Origin: Hemileia vastatrix
Lineage: Eukaryota; Basidiomycota; Pucciniomycetes; Pucciniales; Zaghouaniaceae
Assembly (NCBI GenBank): GCA_030280995.1
Contig: JASXTE010000008.1
Span: forward strand, 17,075,212-17,139,211
Direction of reading: 5' to 3'
Length of the DNA: 64,000 nt
The translations under genes were made by a program, and so were the position numbers. Shown here piece by piece: positions 1 through 11,039 of the stretch; within the stretch, counting starts at the first letter, position 1; the number at the start of each line of letters is the position of its first letter. Under the pieces are notes generated by a model. That model did no database searches. It was not told the origin of the DNA and was given only the letters and a program-made list of their open reading frames with translations.

Positions 1-46
1 GTAAGTCATTTTATTCTTTTTAAACAGAGTGTGAAAATAGGAGGAT

Positions 47-78
47 GAACTCTGTTCTTCGGGCGAAGAACAGAGTTC
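47..78. repeat. perfect 14-bp hairpin
   Basis: A perfect inverted repeat with 14-bp arms (GAACTCTGTTCTTC and its complement) and a 4-base loop, GGGC. It is too perfect for chance in AT-rich DNA. It may be the tip of a foldback element or a structured transcript. No gene is attached to it, and 79-161 shows nothing else. Confidence 0.75.
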
Positions 79-161
79 ACTTCCATAAAATATTAGCTGA
101 AAATGTAAAATTATTGTTTTTCCATCAAAGAAAATTCTTTAAAATTTTTTGTATTATTACA

Positions 162-226
162 TGATTGAGTTCTAATGCAGCGAGCATGTTGTTAGAGCAT
201 TATTGCCCCTCTTAGTAACTCAATCA
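162..226. repeat. nested inverted repeat
   Basis: The outer arms TGATTGAGTT (162-171) and AACTCAATCA (217-226) are exact complements. An inner pair, TAATGC and GCATTA, lies inside them, so the 65-bp block can fold as a two-tier stem. The role is unknown; a small MITE remnant is one possibility. 227-551 contains no gene that I can support. Confidence 0.55.
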
Positions 227-551
227 AGTAATATATACAAAAAAATAACCAAATATTTAATATTCTTCCATAAATTTTTAATAAATAAATATGATATTTC
301 AATTTATGAAATTAAAGTAATGGGCCCACGACCTTGTGTTGTATAAATGGTAATCATGATAACATTAATTTGTTTCATGGGGTTCCTCTAGCCTATACCT
401 GTGGAAAGTCCCAAACCTAGTTTCTAGACTTGATCTGCATTTTGGCTTAAGGAATTGTCATTACTTTAAAAGTAGTATACTTGACATATCTTATTTATAT
501 ATTAATTAATTTATGTAATTATATTAAATTTTGATGACTTTCACCCTTTAC

Positions 552-811
552 TTCAATAAAATGCAGGGGAGGGTATTGCCAATTTTTTAAATCTGACATG
601 TGAAATTGATGACTTAGAAAAATTTGGTGGTACCCACCCCTTGTTTCAATAAAATGCAGGGGAGGGTATTGCCAATGTTTTAAATCTGACATGTGAAATT
701 GATGACTTAGAAAAATTTGGTGGTACCCACCCCTTGTTTCAATAAAATGCAGGGGAGGGCATTGCCAATTTTTTAAATCTGACATGTGAAATTGATGACT
801 TAGAAAAATTT
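552..811. repeat. 93-bp tandem repeat, nearly three units
   Basis: Units start near 552, 645 and 738, with an exact 93-bp period and only a few substitutions; the third unit is slightly short. Each contains the core TTCAATAAAATGCAGGGGAG. Because 93 is 31 codons, the minus strand stays open as a 31-residue repeat, which is a consequence of the period and not good evidence of coding. 812-965 is AT-rich and featureless. Confidence 0.85.
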
Positions 812-965
812 AGATAAGCAAACTTATTGACTAGCAAGTAAAGATAGAAAATTTTTATTATACATTCAAATTTTTGTCAAAAATAACGTACTATATTCTT
901 TTCCTTTTATAAGTCAGCATATAAGAAAATATTACCAAAATTAAATTAACTAGAAAAACAATTTA

Positions 966-1899
966 TCAATTGAAAAGGTCAAGTAATTTTTTAATGTCCT
1001 CATAAGATTGGCCATTTTTAACACATTCCATAATGAAATCTTTTTTTTTAAAACTCTCTTGTTTTTCCAATTCACAAGTAGCCATTTCTCTTTGAAATTG
1101 ACGGTCATTTACTCTTTCCATCTGCTCTACCTCAAATTTTTTTTCTTCCAAATCTAAGGCTTGCTGATCTTTCCTTAGCATATGATCAAACTTCATCTTC
1201 TCAAAGTCAAGGGCATTATTTGCAATAGTTGATTTCGCTGAGAAAATTAAATTGAAATAAATAAATAAATGAGTTAATGATTAAGATATATAGTAAACAA
1301 AACTTACTTATATCTTGATCTTCTTCAAGTAAAGGTGTGTTGGGAGGATTATAGGAAGGTTTGGATCCAGAGGGTATATGCTTAGTAGTATCGTGTAGAA
1401 ACCAAGGGTTTACATCAACTCGGGTGCCAAAAAGATTATCCATTTCCTCATAGAAAGGACACATGACATTGAGCTTTTTGGAAACAGTAGTAGTTCCAAT
1501 CTCCAAATCATCATCGTCAATACCAAATCCAGTTTCATTTGCAGCATGATGAGCCTTTTTATATTTTGATTGGTAACTCTTAAATCTCTCCTTCATTTGT
1601 TTAGGATTGATATCGATTCTCTCCCTTGTTTTCTTCCTTACTTCATTGGCCATCAATAAGTAGCCATTAACCTTTGAAGAAGGTGGACATCCAATACGAG
1701 TGGACTTTTCACATCCAAAACATGCTTCAAAATTTTATTTTATTTTAAGGAAGTTGATTATGATGAGATAATCATCCTTTTTAAGCTGACCTGAACCTGA
1801 CTTTGATTTTTCAGGTGTAGGGCTTGCTTTACGAGGGGACTTTTGTGACGAAGCAGATTTTTGAGTTACCTTTTGAGATTTGGAATGTCTGGGAGGCAT
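966..1899 (-). pseudogene. Myb/SANT-like DNA-binding protein, broken
   Basis: The likely start is the ATG at 1899, giving an N-terminus MPPRHSKSQK, rich in Ser, Lys and Pro. The segments KKDDYLIIINFL, NFEACFG, VNGYLLMANEV and MCPFYEEMDNLFG follow, in the order seen in the Myb/SANT-like or NAM-associated proteins that are very numerous in rust fungi. A 70-bp intron (1238-1307, GTAAGT to CAG, phase 1) joins a C-terminal charged helix full of Glu, Lys and Gln, probably a coiled coil (1237-966). One in-frame TAA at 1735-1737 breaks the first exon; sequence on both sides stays in the same frame. In Harbinger-type DNA transposons such a protein accompanies the transposase, and no transposase is present here, so this may be a transposon remnant. 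DNA binding is inferred from family resemblance only. Confidence 0.65.
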
Positions 1900-2223
1900 T
1901 ATGAAACTGGCACATAACAAGAAAAAAGATTAAAAAGTAGAAGAAATAAGTAAAAAAGAATGTAAACATGCCTGGTCAAAATATTGAAAATGTCAGGAAG
2001 GGGTGTGTGCCGAGGATTGATGGGTAGGTAGCGAGGAAGGTCAGTGTGTCACATGTGACAGGGATGGGGTAAGAAAGGAAGGGATGTTTTGTGGCCAAAA
2101 TGTGGTTGTGAAAAAAAACGGGAAAAAAGTGCTGATTTGAGGTCATAACTGACACCCTTTTTTGAAATAAGTGACTTTTTTGCAAAATTTAAGTGCTGAT
2201 TTGTAAGTGCTGATTTGGTTTGA

Positions 2224-2250
2224 AATCCGCACTTAATTTAAGTGCGGATT
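2224..2250. repeat. 27-bp perfect palindrome
   Basis: AATCCGCACTTAA, a single T, then its exact complement. It stands next to further partial copies of 'aagtgctgatttg' at 2190-2220 and to the phrase 'actgacaccc', which occurs at 2149 and 2262. It could be the terminal or subterminal structure of a DNA transposon that carried the upstream Myb/SANT-like gene. 1900-2223 otherwise holds no gene. Confidence 0.6.
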
Positions 2251-2482
2251 TGCCAGAACTGACACCCCCTAATAACATGTAACTACAATTGATAATCTGT
2301 AAGGGGAGAATATGACATATTTCACTTAACACACCAAATAAGTAAGAGCCCACATTTCACCAAAAAAAGTTTCCCCCTGTATATTACACATTAATCAATG
2401 TGAGATCAAATAAATGATCATCATAATCCAACAACTGTTTCACTTTTTTTTATTTTTTTATTTATTTCACCCGACCATATTT

Positions 2483-2979
2483 CACTACGCACCAAGTGAG
2501 ATATCCCTGATGGGGATATCCAGCGCGAGTTAGGGATATTTTAGGGAGAGACATAAGGATAGAAAAATATGTGTAAAAAAAAATATGTGAAAAAAATAAA
2601 TGTAAGTAAAATATTTTGCAACCATGGGAAATTTTGTTTTTTAATTTTGTTTTTTTGTTTTTTGTTTTTTTTTTTTTTTTTTTTTTTGATTTCTCCAAAA
2701 AAAAAAAAAAAAAAGATGTTTTATTTCATTTTTTATTTTTTTTTATTTTTCCTGTTTTTTCACAAAATTTTTTTTTTTTTTTGAAAAAAAAAAAAAAAAA
2801 AAAAAAAAAAATGAATTCTCATGGTTGCAAATGATGTTTTTTACACTCACGTTTCTCGCACTTATTTTTCTTGCACTTACTTTTCTTACGTTTATTTTTC
2901 TGACTTTATGTCCCTCCCTAAAATATCCCTAGCTCGCGCTGGATATCCCCATCAGGGATATCTTACTTGGTGCGTAGTG
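2483..2979. mobile_element. foldback MITE-like element
   Basis: The outer arms starting CACTACGCACCAAG (2483) and ending in its complement (2979) form terminal inverted repeats with near-perfect pairing over about 80 bp, including GATATCCCTGATGGGGATAT. Pairing resumes further in around GCAACCATG (about 2618) and CATGGTTGC (about 2819), so almost the whole 497-bp element is a long hairpin whose centre is poly-T and poly-A (2650-2810). It has no coding capacity. The flanks suggest a duplicated TTT, which is too short to be sure. It is best read as a non-autonomous DNA transposon. Confidence 0.75.
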
Positions 2980-3199
2980 TTTTCATATTTTTTTAATTTT
3001 TTAGTCAGTTTATGATTTCAAATCATCATCATCATGTGTGTATCATTTATCTATCTTTCATTTTAAGACAGTCTTACCCTTGTGGGATGTCTTCTGTCAT
3101 TCTTAATGTATTCTCTTGCATTGTTCTGAAAACTCAAATTTATATATATAAACTGTTAGAATAATGCAATGTGTGGCTATTAAGGAGGAAAAGGATAGT

Positions 3200-3270
3200 G
3201 TCCCCTACAGGAGTCGAACCTGTGACCACTTATGACATGTTAGTTGCTCTAACCACTGAGCTAAGGAAAC
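3200..3270 (-). tRNA. tRNA-like SINE head, copy 1 (probably not functional)
   Basis: The 71-nt sequence folds as a cloverleaf on the minus strand: acceptor stem GTTTCCT/AGGGGAC with two G-U pairs, D arm GCTC/GAGC, and T arm ACAGG/CCTGT with loop TTCGACT. The anticodon stem has an A-A mismatch, and the loop CATGTCA lacks the invariant T33, so the nominal anticodon TGT (Thr) is doubtful. A SINE promoter head is more likely than a working tRNA gene. Confidence 0.4.
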
Positions 3271-3394
3271 CAGTGCGAGGTGTACCCACAACACCCCCCC
3301 GTGCACCGAGCTGACTAGGCAACTACCTTACCGCAGCCTGGGGATTAGCCAGATAACGCTGGGCCCATAACCTATTAAGGAGGAAAAGGATAGT

Positions 3395-3465
3395 GTCCCC
3401 TACAGGAGTCGAACCTGTGACCACTTATGACATGTTAGTTGCTCTAACCACTGAGCTAAGGAAAC
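3395..3465 (-). tRNA. tRNA-like SINE head, copy 2 (probably not functional)
   Basis: This appears identical by eye to the 3200-3270 copy, 195 bp away, with the same intact box A and box B and the same defective anticodon arm. In minus-strand order it is the upstream head of the dimer. Confidence 0.4.
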
Positions 3466-3488
3466 CAGTGCGAGGTGTACCCACAACA

Positions 3489-4523
3489 GTGGCTTCCTAA
3501 ATGAAATTTATAGACTTAGTAGAAGAAGAGTCAGAAAGTGAGTCGCGATGTTGAGAATGAACCATGATGTAGGTTGTTATTTATTAAAAACAACATCACG
3601 AGGACTTCTTGCGGGGTACTGTATGTATGTACATAAAACGATGACAAAAATCTAACTACTAATATCATTAGACGTGGAGGAGAAACGTAAAGTGACAGGA
3701 ATTTCAATTAAAATCAAAAATAAAACTAAAAACTAACTATTTTACCCAACTCTCCTTCTCACAGACTCTCAAAAATGAATAAAAACATAAAGAATATAAG
3801 AGAGAAAAGGGGGGTTGCTCGCATGTGTGGAGAATAAAAATAAAAAATACACAACCAAAAGCCAGATGTGAATTTAGAGAAAAAAAAGAAACAAGGGTTA
3901 AAGAGTAGAGAGTAGAGAGTAGAAGTTATTAACGTTACGGATTAAGAAAGGAAGAGGGAGTAGAAAGGTTGAAGCTAAAAGATAGAAAGTAGAGAGTGGA
4001 AGATAAGAGAAGACAACACTATAACATACATATATGTATTCATGCATACATACATACATACATACATACATACACCCACTGACACACCTTATATACTAGT
4101 GAGAGAGAAAGAGAGAGAGATAGTGAGTGAGTGAGTGTGAGTGTGAAGCTGGATTGAGAGGAGTGGGTTTTCCTTTCAGGACTTGGGAGCGCGGGGCGAA
4201 TGAAAGGAAGGCGTTCCTTTGGAGGCGTTCCTTTGACTCTGGCAGGCGTATATCTTTCCACACCGCCCCTGCTGGAGCTGCTTCCACCCATCCCTCTCTT
4301 TCTCTCTCGGCTTTTCTTCTTTGGCCGTCGTGCTCTTCGCTCCTTTGCTTGTATGTCTCGTTTTTCCTGTCCATCTTGATCACTCCTGTTTCGGCCTTTT
4401 CTTCTGCCTTCTTCATCCATCTCTTCATGTCCGATCAATGTATGTATCATTTACTTGGGGTGAGATGCCGATCGCTCTTTTTCTTCTTTTTCTTCTTCTT
4501 CTTCTCCTCACACTATGATGGGT

Positions 4524-4560
<37 letters not shown>

Positions 4561-5022
4561 CTATCTATCTATACATACATATATATGTTATGGTATGCTA
4601 TCATGATTGTATAGCGATGACGATGTGTGATGTCTCTTGATAGAGCGCCTAGTGGATCTCGGTGCTCGTCCAACGGCCGCGCATAACCTGGCTGGCTGCT
4701 TACTTATGTGCATAGTTGGGTGAGTATGGACTAAGCGCCGTCTTCTGTCCTTTTCCACACGCGCTTTTCCAACCCACACACCCCTCTCCCTTGCGCCCCC
4801 TCACACTGTGGCTCGCCATATGCACAGGCCATCTTCCCTCGTCACTACCCCACATTCCAATGTTTCCCTCTCTCGTTCTTTCTCCGGTGGCTCTGCCCTG
4901 TCCCTCTAGCTATATATTCTATTCTTGGCTTGCCTCTTCTTGTGTCCTCTAAACTTTGTTGTCGTTTTTTTTTTTGTTTTCTCTAACTTTCCTTTCCTCC
5001 CTCTCCTTCCTGCCTGTAAATC
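3489..5022. other. microsatellite-rich DNA upstream of the HMG-box gene
   Basis: There is no supported gene. It contains a CATA run (about 4045-4073), a GA-rich run (about 4103-4140), a duplicated GGCGTTCCTTTG (about 4208-4234), a TTC run (about 4478-4505) and an AC run (4529-4559). From about 4740 to 5010 it is strongly pyrimidine-rich, as in promoters and 5' untranslated regions of many fungal genes, so this probably includes the promoter and leader of the gene at 5023. Open frames here, on either strand, are low-complexity shadows. Confidence 0.5.
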
Positions 5023-8000
5023 ATGAAACTGACTTGGGATGCTCTTGAATTGGCCTATGATAACGTCTTGGCTGCCTCCAACTATTGCTTCAATCTTCCT
5101 TCCGATCTCCCTCTCCCCCATGCTGTCCCTTCCTCTCAAATATTGGACCTCAATCATGATCATCCTTGCTCCCCTCCTCATTCTTCTCCCCATTTTATTG
5201 ACCGTAATATGTATTCTCACCCTCAACCCAGCCCTTTTCGTCAAACTACCGCTTCAACTCTAACTTTTACCATGTCTCTATCATCCACATTACCCATGTT
5301 ACCCCCCTCTTGTTCTCAATCACCTGCTACGGAATCTGCTTCAACTCCCTTATCACCATCCGATTGTGATCATTCTAACAGGCTAATGCCATCCGATCAT
5401 CATCAACCGAATACCAGCTCATCTTCAATTCCCACTATTAAATTATCCACTCGCTCTAATCCATCATCTAAGAATAGACTTTCTTTTCAAGATTTCAATC
5501 GGTCGAATGCTCGTCTTCAGGGCTCTCGTCAACTCGAAGAATTTCGTCGTTCAAAGTTTGAAGCTCCAAACTATCGCAATACCTTGGCTTCTTCGTTTAC
5601 GTCTAGTCAGAGCAGCTTTTGTTCGGCCTCTGAGCAGTTTGATGATGCAGATTCGACCGATGAAGAGGACAATTCCAAGCGATCTAGAGTTGATCAAGAA
5701 GAGGTATAGTTGGATTGGTCTTATATGACATCCACTTGAGGCTGACTTGATTTGGCTGCTTTTTTTTAAAAAAAAAAAAAAATAAAAACAAAAAATAATA
5801 AAAAAATAATAGATATCTGTCATATCTCCTATGAATAGTTTTCAGTTATCGTTAGATTCCCCTTCTCCAAGGACTCAAATAAACCCCAATCCGCGCAGAG
5901 ATGTGCTTGATAATCGTTCCATGGCGATACCTCAAAGGGCACTAGCTGAAACTCGTCCTTCATTTTCCACTGTTGAATCACCAAGTACGTTAGTCTTGGA
6001 GGGCCTTTCTCCAACCACTCATTTGGATGTTTCCTCGCCCCAACATATGATCCATCCTTCTCTATGCAATTCGAGGCCTTATTCCAATTTATCATCGAGA
6101 GTTCCTACCCTTGTGTTGGACGCTTCTCCTCCTTCTGCTTCACCGAAAAAAAATGCCTCTGTCCAATCATCCACTTTTCTTTCTTCTTCTTCTTCTACTG
6201 CGACTGAAAATACCTTGGGTTTTCCACCTTTTGGAGTTCTTCAAACTGGAAAACCTCATGATATCTCAAATGTAAGGACAAATCCCACCTTATTGATTTT
6301 TATTTCTCTATTTTTTTTTTTTTTTTTTTTTTTATACATGATAGTTACAAGTATCTTGTTGGTTTCTACCCCTCTACACTTTATAGGAAGCTTCTCCACT
6401 TCTTGATCCCTCTTTGTTAACGAGTCCGCCAATACGAGGTGGCAACGTGAGTTTATTTATACCGTGGATATATAAAATAATTAGTCAACAATCCTAATAT
6501 TTTTTCTTCTGATCATGTCACCTTTTTTAGAGCTCTTTACCAAGTCGAAAAGCTTCAATTGCTGTAAGTGTCCGGTTGTTCTAATGATACCTTTTTTTTT
6601 TCTTTTTTTTTTCCCTTCTTACATTAAATGTATAACTCTTTTTCTTATCTATGATCTTGTTTACTACTTCACTAGAGTTTGGATAGTAGCTATGATGCTA
6701 CTACAAAATCTTATCACTCTTTTGGCCCTAAAAAGCGAGGATTATCCGAGGTCTGTTCTTGCATTAGAATAAGTTTCTTTGTCAATAGTTCATTTTTCTC
6801 TTTATTTAGGACGTCTCTGCCTCTAAAAAATCATTTACATCTGCACCATCGCCCAAAGTATGTAAAACTATTAACTCGCCGTTGAGAGGATATATTGTCA
6901 CCTTGCTCACTTTTTATCATATCCATATCCATATGTATTTAGTTACCTAGCGCGGCTTCTACAATGGCGGTACCGATGGCAAGTTTTTCTCACCACTTAG
7001 TCTTATATCTATTATATATATCAACCTCTTATTTTTCTTTTCTTTCAATGGTAGACACCAGCACAGTCCAGTGTGCCAGAGCATTATCTTCGTGCCTTAA
7101 GCGGCCTTTACCAACGAAGCTCTTCCACATCATCGAACCATGGTTCAACCAATCCATTTTCTGGACCAGAAATCGGTTCAATAGGTCTGTTTATGTTGTC
7201 ATCTTTATTTACATGCTTCATAGTCCCCCCCTTTTTTTTCTTTTTCTTTTCTTTTTCTTTTTTTTTTTTCCTGCTTGTTAATTCTTATTTATGTGTGTTA
7301 CACTTATTGATTGAAACAGATGATTCGGCCAATGTTGTGGATGATAACTTTAGTGTGGCACGTGATGATTCAACCGCTCCTCTTACAGATATCGATTCGG
7401 ATGCTGAAACTCTTCGGCAATCGTCTATGCAGCCCAGCTTAGTTTCAACTGCTGCATCTACCACCACTTTACCCGCTTTGGATGAGATTGAAGAAGGAAC
7501 TCCTGCGGTCGAAGAATCTCAAAGTGTTAATGGGAGGTCAAGAAAGCGCCGACGTCAAAGTGTGGCTGCGAGCTCATCCGAATCACAGCGTAATATTGAG
7601 CTAGTCAGGCCTCCTCCCACGATGAACGGCCGGCCCTCACATGGCCGTAAAGTTCCTGTCGGTCACGTCAAGCGACCACCCAACGCATTCATTTTGTATC
7701 GATCTCATGTGAATAAGCACAAGCTGTTGGAGGGGATCGAAAAAGATCATCGACAAATTTCCCGCATTGTCGCACAAATGTGGAGTATCATGAGTGACAC
7801 TGAACGTCGTATGTGGGAAGATGCATCTCGAAAATTGAGGCAAGATATAGTTGCTGCCAATCCTGACGTTCAGTTCACAAGCAATCGCAAACGTACCGGC
7901 ATCATTAGGCGCAATAGGAGCGGGCAACTTCCCGGTGAGACTCCTGGTGAACGAGCTAAACGCGAGGTAGCAAGGGCCAAAGCTGTGGCACGTTTGTTAC

Positions 8001-8242
8001 TAGAATCTGGAGGTGCAAAACTTAGTAAGGATATGGTTGAAGCCAAAACCAAGGAAATTCAACGCGACGAAATCGAAGAACAACCAAATCCTGCTAGTAC
8101 CTCAACAAGTACAAGTGACACCTCTGGTGACCCTAAGGAAGGGTCTAAAGCTTTAATCCCGGATCGTCAAAAGTCTGAAACGATTGTCATTGATGATAAC
8201 CCCAAGTCGACGAGTAATACAACTAATATTAATATTAATAAC

Positions 8243-8282
<40 letters not shown>

Positions 8283-8326
8283 GTAGTAGTAGTCGTGGTA
8301 GTGGTAGTGGTACTGGTAGTATCAAA

Positions 8327-8364
<38 letters not shown>

Positions 8365-9268
8365 CAGTAGTAGCAGTAGCAGTAGTAATAGTACTCCTAA
8401 GGCGCCTCGATCTAATCCTAAGCGCAAAACTCCTTCTCGCCTTCGAATCCCATCCAAAGCTGCAGGAAGCTCTTTTAAAGAAGTAGTGGATTTAACTGCA
8501 GGCGAATCTCAAGAATCTGGTTTAGAACGCTGTGCGAATGAAAAGGCAACGACTTCGGCAGCAGTATCTCTATTGATCGAGGAGCATGATAGTGCAACTG
8601 CTCAAACTTCGCCAGAAGTTGAGATTATTCCAAACCAAACTGCTCTAGGTAATTAAAGATATAGATTTGTCCAGGAAAAATTATTGATGCTGTTTTCTTT
8701 TGTTGTAATACAAGGTGCTAATCAACTCAATCTTTCTGAAATGTCTGGCGTTTCACCTCAAATGACTGGGCCACCTACAATGCATCCTGGAGGCGGTGTC
8801 ATGCCCATGTTTAACAATGTTGGAATGGGTCCCTATGATCACTTTTTGCCCTTTAGCGGCTCTGGCATACATCCGGGCTCTCAAAATGTTCCTGTCAATA
8901 TCAACAACCAGCATCCTGAACTTTCTGCGCCGCTTCCTTTGGTCAATCCTGCCTTACTCTCACTTGATAACAACCGGTGGTTAGAGTCAAATTATCCTCT
9001 GGCCATAGGTAACGTTAACCCTATGTTTGATAACCGGCTCAATTTCGGGTTTCTTCAAGGCGGACTTTATCCCTGTTTTGATACTCAATCCGATCCATTC
9101 GCAGGAATTCCTCCTGCACCAATATCCAATGAAAGAGCAGGACAGAATTCATCCATGGATAATGGCGGTGGTGTAACGGCGGAAAGTGGTGGTTCTGTAA
9201 GACCAAATTCTCAGCTTGAACCCTCTATAAGTGATCCACTTGTTGAGTTTATCAATTGGAGTTGTTAA
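5023..9268 (+). CDS. HMG-box transcription factor, ten predicted exons
   Basis: Predicted exons are 5023-5703, 5846-6271 (or from 5813), 6387-6446, 6531-6563, 6676-6750, 6810-6857, 6943-6969 (or to 6978 with a GC donor, GCAAGT), 7055-7184, 7320-8648 and 8715-9268. All joins keep frame and give about 1,120 residues. The first ATG follows a long pyrimidine tract. One HMG box (7667-7878, about residues 610-680) shows VKRPPNAFILYRSHV, HRQISRIVAQMW and ERRMWEDASRK, the sequence-specific MATA/ROX1-like class that binds DNA in the nucleus. The N-terminal half is Ser/Thr/Pro-rich and low in complexity; after the box lie basic patches, an Asn/Ser homopolymer zone and a Pro/Gly/Asn-rich tail. In basidiomycetes such proteins include pheromone-response and mating regulators; that role is only a possibility here. 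It is the one intact host-type gene in the window. Confidence 0.8.
8224..8390 (+). repeat. AAT then AGT/AGC trinucleotide repeats within the HMG gene
   Basis: An AAT run (about 8225-8281) encodes poly-Asn. AGT/AGC runs (8282-8294 and 8327-8390) encode poly-Ser, separated by a Gly/Ser/Thr stretch. The reading frame is kept. The runs mix two Ser codons, so this is not a single pure slippage tract. Length variation between strains would change the linker after the HMG box. Confidence 0.9.
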
Positions 9269-10424
9269 TCTAGCCAAATTTCATTTATCCGTTTGCACCA
9301 TTTCAGTACCTTCAAATGCCGCCATTCTATAAGTAAATTTTCGGACGCATTTTTAATTTTAATTTTAATTTTTTTTTTCTAATATCTCTTCGCTTTTCTT
9401 ATTTTTTTATTTTTTTTATTTTTTTTGTTACCTAAAAAGATTTTAAAAATTTGGGATAAAAACTTTGGTACCAAGTAATTAAAAATCAAAGACGATCATA
9501 CCACCAAGCAAAAATTGTTTCTCGGGCCCATGGATTTAATAAAATATATTTATCTTTATCTATCCTACATTTCATGGTTTTTATTCAATATATATTATCT
9601 ATATATTCATTCATCAGTATGTTCAAAACTTTTTTTTTTTTTTTATTATTATCTTATTTTCTATTTAAAAATTTAAAGATATCTGTTTCCTTCAATAAGA
9701 AAAGTTTTAAAAAAATGATACGTTTATTGTATCTTTTTCTTTTTTTTTTTTTTTTTTTTTTTTTGGTTTATGTTTACTTTGTTTTTTATGTGCTACTGAG
9801 TCTTTCTTGAAAGATTGGCGATGAGGTAGAGGAATAAAATGTAAATGTTGTATAATTATGTTAAAGTGGAATTTTACTTTGCGGGAGGGGGGGAAAGTGT
9901 GGGGGTACAGAGCAAAAGGGGATGGGGGGTGTGTTTTGAGTTTGAGCCGTCTGAGGAGCAATTTAATATTAACTTTTAACTTACCTTGAAAGGGCTTCTT
10001 GGAGTAATCATTCATTGTAAATTTTGAGTTTTGTGTGTGTGTGTGTGTTGATGGATGATGATAGTTGAAGAGAAAACAGAAGATGAAGAACAAAGACAAG
10101 GAAAAGGAAAAAAAAAGAAGAATTGAGATAGGAATAGGAATAGTGGGAGAGAGTGATAAGAGATATTTTCAGAGATTATTATTATTAATATTATTATTAT
10201 TAATATTTGTTGGTTGTGGTGGGTGGTGCTGAGAAAAGGGGGAGGGGAGGAAAGAGGTGGTGACAGACATCACATTCAATATAGCGAAGTCTTCTCAACT
10301 GTAGAGTTTGTATTGGTTATCATGAATCAATTGTCTGTCTGTCTGTCTGTGTGAGTGAGTGAGTGTGTTTTTCTTTCTTTCTTTATTTTTATTTTTATTT
10401 TTTTTATTTAAACAACAACAACAA

Positions 10425-10461
<37 letters not shown>

Positions 10462-10531
10462 GAAGATTAGAAGATTAGAAGATTATTGTTATGTAATGGA
10501 TGACCTTTTCAAAGTCAAAGTAGCTCACCAC
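9269..10531. other. AT-rich, microsatellite-rich intergenic DNA
   Basis: There is no supported gene. It holds poly-T runs (9372, 9630 and 9740 areas), a GT run (about 10032-10048), ATT/TAA repeats (10178-10207), GTCT then GTGA repeats (10333-10366) and poly-A (10424-10456). The 3' end of the HMG-box transcript must fall near the start of this region; AATAAA-type signals occur at several places and I cannot pick one. Confidence 0.5.
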
Positions 10532-10711
10532 TGTTTTATGTACATAGACATAATTATACTTAGCTGCCATGTGATCCATGTATATAGTCTGTGGTTTACA
10601 CGTCTGACTCATTCCAATTCTTCTCGGAGTTTGTTACTGATGCATACCTACAGGTAAAGTAATACAGATATATAGATTCTTCTTAGAGTTTGTTACTGAC
10701 GCACAACTACA
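10532..10711 (+). repeat. left LTR of the copia element
   Basis: It begins TGTTTTATGTACATAGAC and ends ACAACTACA. Inside, the phrase 'agagtttgttactga' occurs twice, about 65 bp apart, and the right LTR has the same doublet. About 180 bp is short for a copia LTR but within range. Confidence 0.8.
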
Positions 10712-11039
10712 GGTTATGGTCCCTTGTTAGCGCTTGTCATAAAATAAGTATGTGTATACTCACAAAACTTGAATCCTGTCCAGCATATTGCATGATGTTA
10801 AACTCTTCAGCCATTACACCAGGGTGGTGATAATTTTTTTTAAAACACCTTTTCATCTTACAACCAATACACTGTGTTGGCGACGTTTCCCTCATTGCAT
10901 GTCCAAGGTACCTCCTCACACAAGATCTAGAGGACCTGTTATATCCCCACCTAACTCACCATTGCCTTGACTTACCACTATTCCCCCTCTTTGCAACCTA
11001 CCTCCCCACCTTTCACCCAAATCAGAATCTCCAGTTGAT

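Larger units (their letters stand above)
3177..3488 (-). mobile_element. tRNA-derived SINE, tandem dimer
   Basis: Two copies of a 117-bp block (3177-3293 and 3372-3488) appear identical by eye and are separated by 78 bp of unique, GC-richer sequence. Read on the minus strand, each has a leader, a tRNA-like head with exact RNA polymerase III boxes (box A TAGCTCAGTGG, box B GGTTCGACTCC) and a short tail ending CCTCCTTAATAG. That is the architecture of a tRNA-derived SINE. Identity of the two copies suggests recent duplication or an insertion of one into another. 2980-3176 has no other feature. Confidence 0.7.

Noticed and set aside
519..785. Minus-strand 88-codon frame with a 31-residue repeat
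   Set aside because: It is produced by a 93-bp tandem repeat whose length is divisible by three; there is no start context, domain or flanking gene structure.
552..811. CRISPR-like regular repeat
   Set aside because: The repeats are contiguous 93-bp units without unique spacers, and the context is eukaryotic.
2462..2834. Several short open frames rich in Lys or Phe
   Set aside because: They are translations of poly-A and poly-T in the centre of the foldback element.
3200..3270. Functional tRNA-Thr gene
   Set aside because: The anticodon loop lacks T33 and the anticodon stem has a mismatch; duplication within a SINE-like unit explains the pol III boxes better.
4040..4606. Overlapping open frames on both strands
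   Set aside because: They depend on microsatellites and pyrimidine bias; no domain, and they lie in the probable promoter region of the HMG-box gene.
8167..8457. Minus-strand poly-Leu frame
   Set aside because: It is the complement of the Asn/Ser trinucleotide tract of the HMG-box gene.
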